A stretch of 6,484 bases of DNA from assembly GCA_030045295.1 (NCBI GenBank), contig JASIGD010000465.1, forward strand, positions 1-6,484, read 5' to 3'. The number at the start of each line of letters is the position of its first letter. The stretch's first letter is position 1. The DNA is from Streptosporangiaceae bacterium. GTDB lineage: Bacteria > Actinomycetota > Actinomycetes > Streptosporangiales > Streptosporangiaceae. The translations under genes and the position numbers were made by a program. Shown here piece by piece: positions 6,433-6,484 of the stretch. The notes under the pieces are model-generated. The model had not been told where the DNA came from, searched no databases, and saw nothing but the letters and a program-made list of their open reading frames with translations.

Positions 6433-6484
6433 TCACTGGTGCCGACGGCCGAGGAAGGAGTGGAGGTGGCCGGCCAGGGCCTCC
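6433..6484 (-). CDS. C-terminal end of a minus-strand gene, entering from the right edge
   Basis: A minus-strand frame reads EALAGHLHSFLGRRHQ and stops at TGA 6435-6433, ten bases from the end of the fusion gene. Fifteen of its 16 codons end in G or C, while second positions are mixed, as expected for coding DNA here. The ending resembles the last helix of alpha/beta hydrolases, but 16 residues do not identify a family. The competing reading is a plus-strand start: AAGGAG (6455-6460) lies five bases before GTG 6466, which would open MAGQGL. Only sequence to the right can decide. Confidence 0.4.
   Translation of the reverse strand, partial: EALAGHLHSFLGRRHQ

Overview
The window is very GC-rich (third codon positions almost all G or C, GTG starts, short gaps between genes) and reads as chromosomal DNA of a high-GC actinomycete. 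The protein families fit this: an Rv2258c-like methyltransferase and an alpha/beta hydrolase of a type common in actinobacteria. The genus cannot be read from the sequence. No RNA gene, insertion sequence, CRISPR array or integration site was seen.

Left block (about 1-2266, minus strand, transcribed right to left): a hotdog-fold acyl-CoA thioesterase, then an RdmC-like alpha/beta hydrolase, then a 2-oxo-hepta-ene-dioate hydratase (HpaH type) cut by the left edge of the window. The hydratase aligns residue for residue with E. coli HpaH/HpcG as I remember it, with the three metal-binding glutamates at the same numbers. A catabolic operon for homoprotocatechuate-like aromatic acids is the natural reading, but the thioesterase and hydrolase have no fixed step in that pathway. 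The start of the hydrolase is ambiguous: the best Shine-Dalgarno/ATG belongs to a 22-codon ORF in another frame that ends on an alternative hydrolase start.

Middle block (2392-4194): a RimJ/RimL-type GNAT acetyltransferase on the plus strand, divergent from the thioesterase, faces a SAM-dependent methyltransferase on the minus strand. Their convergent 150-base gap holds two hairpins, one with a perfect 12-bp stem, which probably act as a two-way terminator.

Right block (4195-6484): the methyltransferase is divergent from a 697-residue fusion of an intact alpha/beta hydrolase and a GT-B glycosyltransferase. The 134-base divergent gap contains a symmetric block, TTGCA-N6-TTGCAA-N6-TGCAA, with motifs spaced 11 bp apart. 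It looks like an operator that could control both genes together. The pair may form a small tailoring or detoxification module (methylate, hydrolyse, glycosylate); that is inference. A short minus-strand coding end probably enters from the right edge.

No gene-free stretch exceeds 150 bases. The most notable features are the hydrolase-glycosyltransferase fusion and the symmetric operator-like block in front of it.
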